Shown piece by piece: positions 23,673 through 24,754 of a DNA stretch of 24,754 bases. The stretch covers positions 1 to 24,754 of the forward strand of contig JBKECB010000052.1 of the NCBI GenBank assembly GCA_047974165.1. Direction: 5' to 3'. Origin of the DNA: Lactovum sp047974165. GTDB taxonomy: Bacteria; Bacillota; Bacilli; Lactobacillales; Streptococcaceae. Under the pieces are notes generated by a model. That model saw only the letters and a list, made by a program, of their open reading frames with translations. It was not told the origin of the DNA and did no database searches. Positions within the stretch are counted from its first letter, which is position 1. Each line of letters begins with the position of its first letter. Both the position numbers and the translations under genes were made by a program.

Positions 23673-24584
23673 TTAAATTTTATTCAAGGCATCTAGAACA
23701 TCTTGCTTTGCCTTTCTTGTGACATGGTTATAAATTTTGAGTGTGGTAGAAGCGTCAGAGTGACCAATACGCTCCATAATCGACTTGAGAGGTAAGTTCA
23801 TCTCGGCGAGTAGTGAAACGTGGCTGTGGCGGAAAATATGGCTTGTAACAGTCTTATCTATTTCTTTGTGTTCTGCTGCAGACTTGAGGGCTTTGTTCAG
23901 TGTATAAATTGAGATTGGGAATCCGTCAGAATTTCTAAAGATAAAATTGTCTTTTTCAACCTTTCCGAACATAAAGATTTGGGCGGACTTGATTTCATCT
24001 AAAATTTCTATCAATCTGTCGGTCAAATCCACTGTGCGATTTCCTGCAGCAGTTTTTGTTGTATTGAATTTTGCAACCTCGCTGTTTCTCCGATTTCTGT
24101 AATCTAAGGTTCCGTTTACTTTTACAGATTTTCCATCAAAATTTTTCCATTGCAAAGCAGCCATTTCTCCGAATCGCATGCCTGTGAGATAAAGGAACTC
24201 TGTCGCACGAGCGTGTAACCAATAGGTGCTTTCTTTGGAAGAGAAATAATCAAGTATTTTGGTAACTTCATTTTTTTCTAGGTATTTGTATTTCTGCTTA
24301 TTTCTTTGCTTTTCTTTATCTTCTGATTTGATATTTATCTTGTAACGATTGATAGGATTTTCTGATAGATATCCTTTGTCAATTGCAAAGTCAAAAATTT
24401 GATGTAAAGTAATGACTACTTTTTTTGTGTAATCATAGCTCAAGTCTCCGAAAATATACATGTCTTCAACGATTTTATCAATCAACTTTCTGTCAATTTT
24501 CTCAATCAATGCATTTGGATCAATAACTTTATCAATTTTCTTTTTTATGAAAGCGTGCCTTAAAACAGTATTTCTTCTTACAGT
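23673..24584 (-). pseudogene. int: Tyrosine recombinase (integrase), N-terminally truncated
   Basis: The readable product is the core-binding and catalytic part of a phage/ICE-type tyrosine integrase. It begins with a SAM-like region (DPNALIEKIDRKLIDKI, YDYTKKVVITLHQIFDFA). The catalytic residues then appear in order: Arg in LTGMRFGEMAALQW, the HxxR of SHIFRHSHVSL, His in IGHSDASTTL and the Tyr of KIYNH. The frame is open back only to a TAA at 24585-24587, has no ATG, and the single candidate start (TTG at 24509) has no ribosome-binding site. Full-length relatives of this type are about 360-400 residues with an N-terminal arm-binding domain; here about 278-303 remain, so that domain is missing. 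It reads toward the ssrA 3' end, as integrases of tmRNA-inserted elements commonly do. Confidence 0.82.
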
Positions 24585-24587
24585 TTA

Positions 24588-24718
24588 GATAGGACTTTTT
24601 AATTTTGAGAGATAAAAAAGTAGAAGAGATTTTATAACAAGTATTATTTAAAGATAAGAGTCGCTTGAAGGAAGTAAATAAATTATTAAGTCTTTTTTGT
24701 GTAAAAAGATAATAAAGA
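24588..24718. other. AT-rich stretch with no recognised gene
   Basis: I see no protein-like reading, RNA gene or copy of the ssrA 3' end in this stretch. It may hold the eroded 5' end of the integrase, but nothing readable supports that. Confidence 0.5.
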
Positions 24719-24727
24719 TGATAGAAT
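24719..24727 (+). promoter_or_regulatory. Candidate extended -10 element for the ORF at the right edge
   Basis: TG-A-TAGAAT occupies 24719-24727 and ends 6 bases before ATG 24734, the same layout as at obg and yigZ. No -35 or Shine-Dalgarno is seen. Confidence 0.4.
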
Positions 24728-24733
24728 TTAGTT

Positions 24734-24754
24734 ATGAAGATAGATTTTACAGAG
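24734..24754 (+). CDS. Start of an unidentified ORF running off the window
   Basis: Seven codons (MKIDFTE) are visible from an ATG placed 6 bases after an extended -10. The residues are too few to name a product. The only support is the promoter-to-ATG spacing, which repeats the pattern seen at other gene starts here. Confidence 0.35.

Noticed and set aside
24588..24754. Second attachment-site copy for the ssrA-linked element
   Set aside because: I searched by eye for the tmRNA 3' sequence and found no match in this stretch.

Overview
The window is low-GC, densely coded Gram-positive DNA. Gene content and order point to a member of the Lactococcus/Streptococcus group, probably a lactococcus: pbp2B-recR-ddl-murF, obg followed by phoH-ybeY-dgkA, a comFA-comFC operon, a methionine T-box in front of a metQNI transporter, a 2,3-BPG-dependent gpmA, sortase A, and an ssrA tag starting AKNN. 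No species is assigned.

Layout. 1-600: the 3' part of uxaC (uronate isomerase) and its terminator. 637-3617: promoter, Met T-box leader and metQ-metN-metI, closed by a terminator. 3651-4498: monocistronic gpmA. 4519-9637: a cell-wall and repair operon, pbp2B-recR-ddl-murF, whose genes overlap or nearly touch. 9664-10952: a monocistronic MIP channel with a repetitive charged N-terminal extension. 11010-15123: obg, a 51-codon small ORF, phoH-like, ybeY, dgkA and a sortase, all on the + strand. 15128-17070: comFA-comFC on the - strand. 17113-19046: a graveyard of three decayed genes (beta-glucoside/trehalose-type PTS EIIBCA, NUDIX hydrolase, AraC-family regulator) lying between comFA and yigZ. 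19083-19715: yigZ. 19737-23109: a two-gene ABC exporter on the - strand. 23230-23581: ssrA (tmRNA). 23673-24584: an N-terminally truncated tyrosine integrase next to the tmRNA 3' end, a likely remnant of an element integrated at ssrA. 24734 to the end: the start of another + strand ORF.

The core operons cover envelope synthesis (PBP2B, Ddl, MurF, undecaprenol kinase, sortase), ribosome and RNA quality control (Obg, YbeY, PhoH-like, YigZ, tmRNA), DNA repair and uptake (RecR, ComFA/FC) and methionine import under tRNA-sensing control.

The most interesting recurring signal is at gene starts. obg, pbp2B and yigZ lack a Shine-Dalgarno sequence and carry an extended -10 box (TGnTAnAAT type) ending only 5-7 nt before the ATG, which predicts leaderless mRNAs. 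The ORF at the right edge shows the same layout, and comFA shows a similar one built on a degenerate competence-sigma (cin-like) box. The other notable points are the repetitive MIP channel without the usual selectivity-filter arginine, the fossil gene block between comFA and yigZ, and the ssrA-linked integrase fragment. I saw no CRISPR array, intact insertion sequence or obvious defence system.
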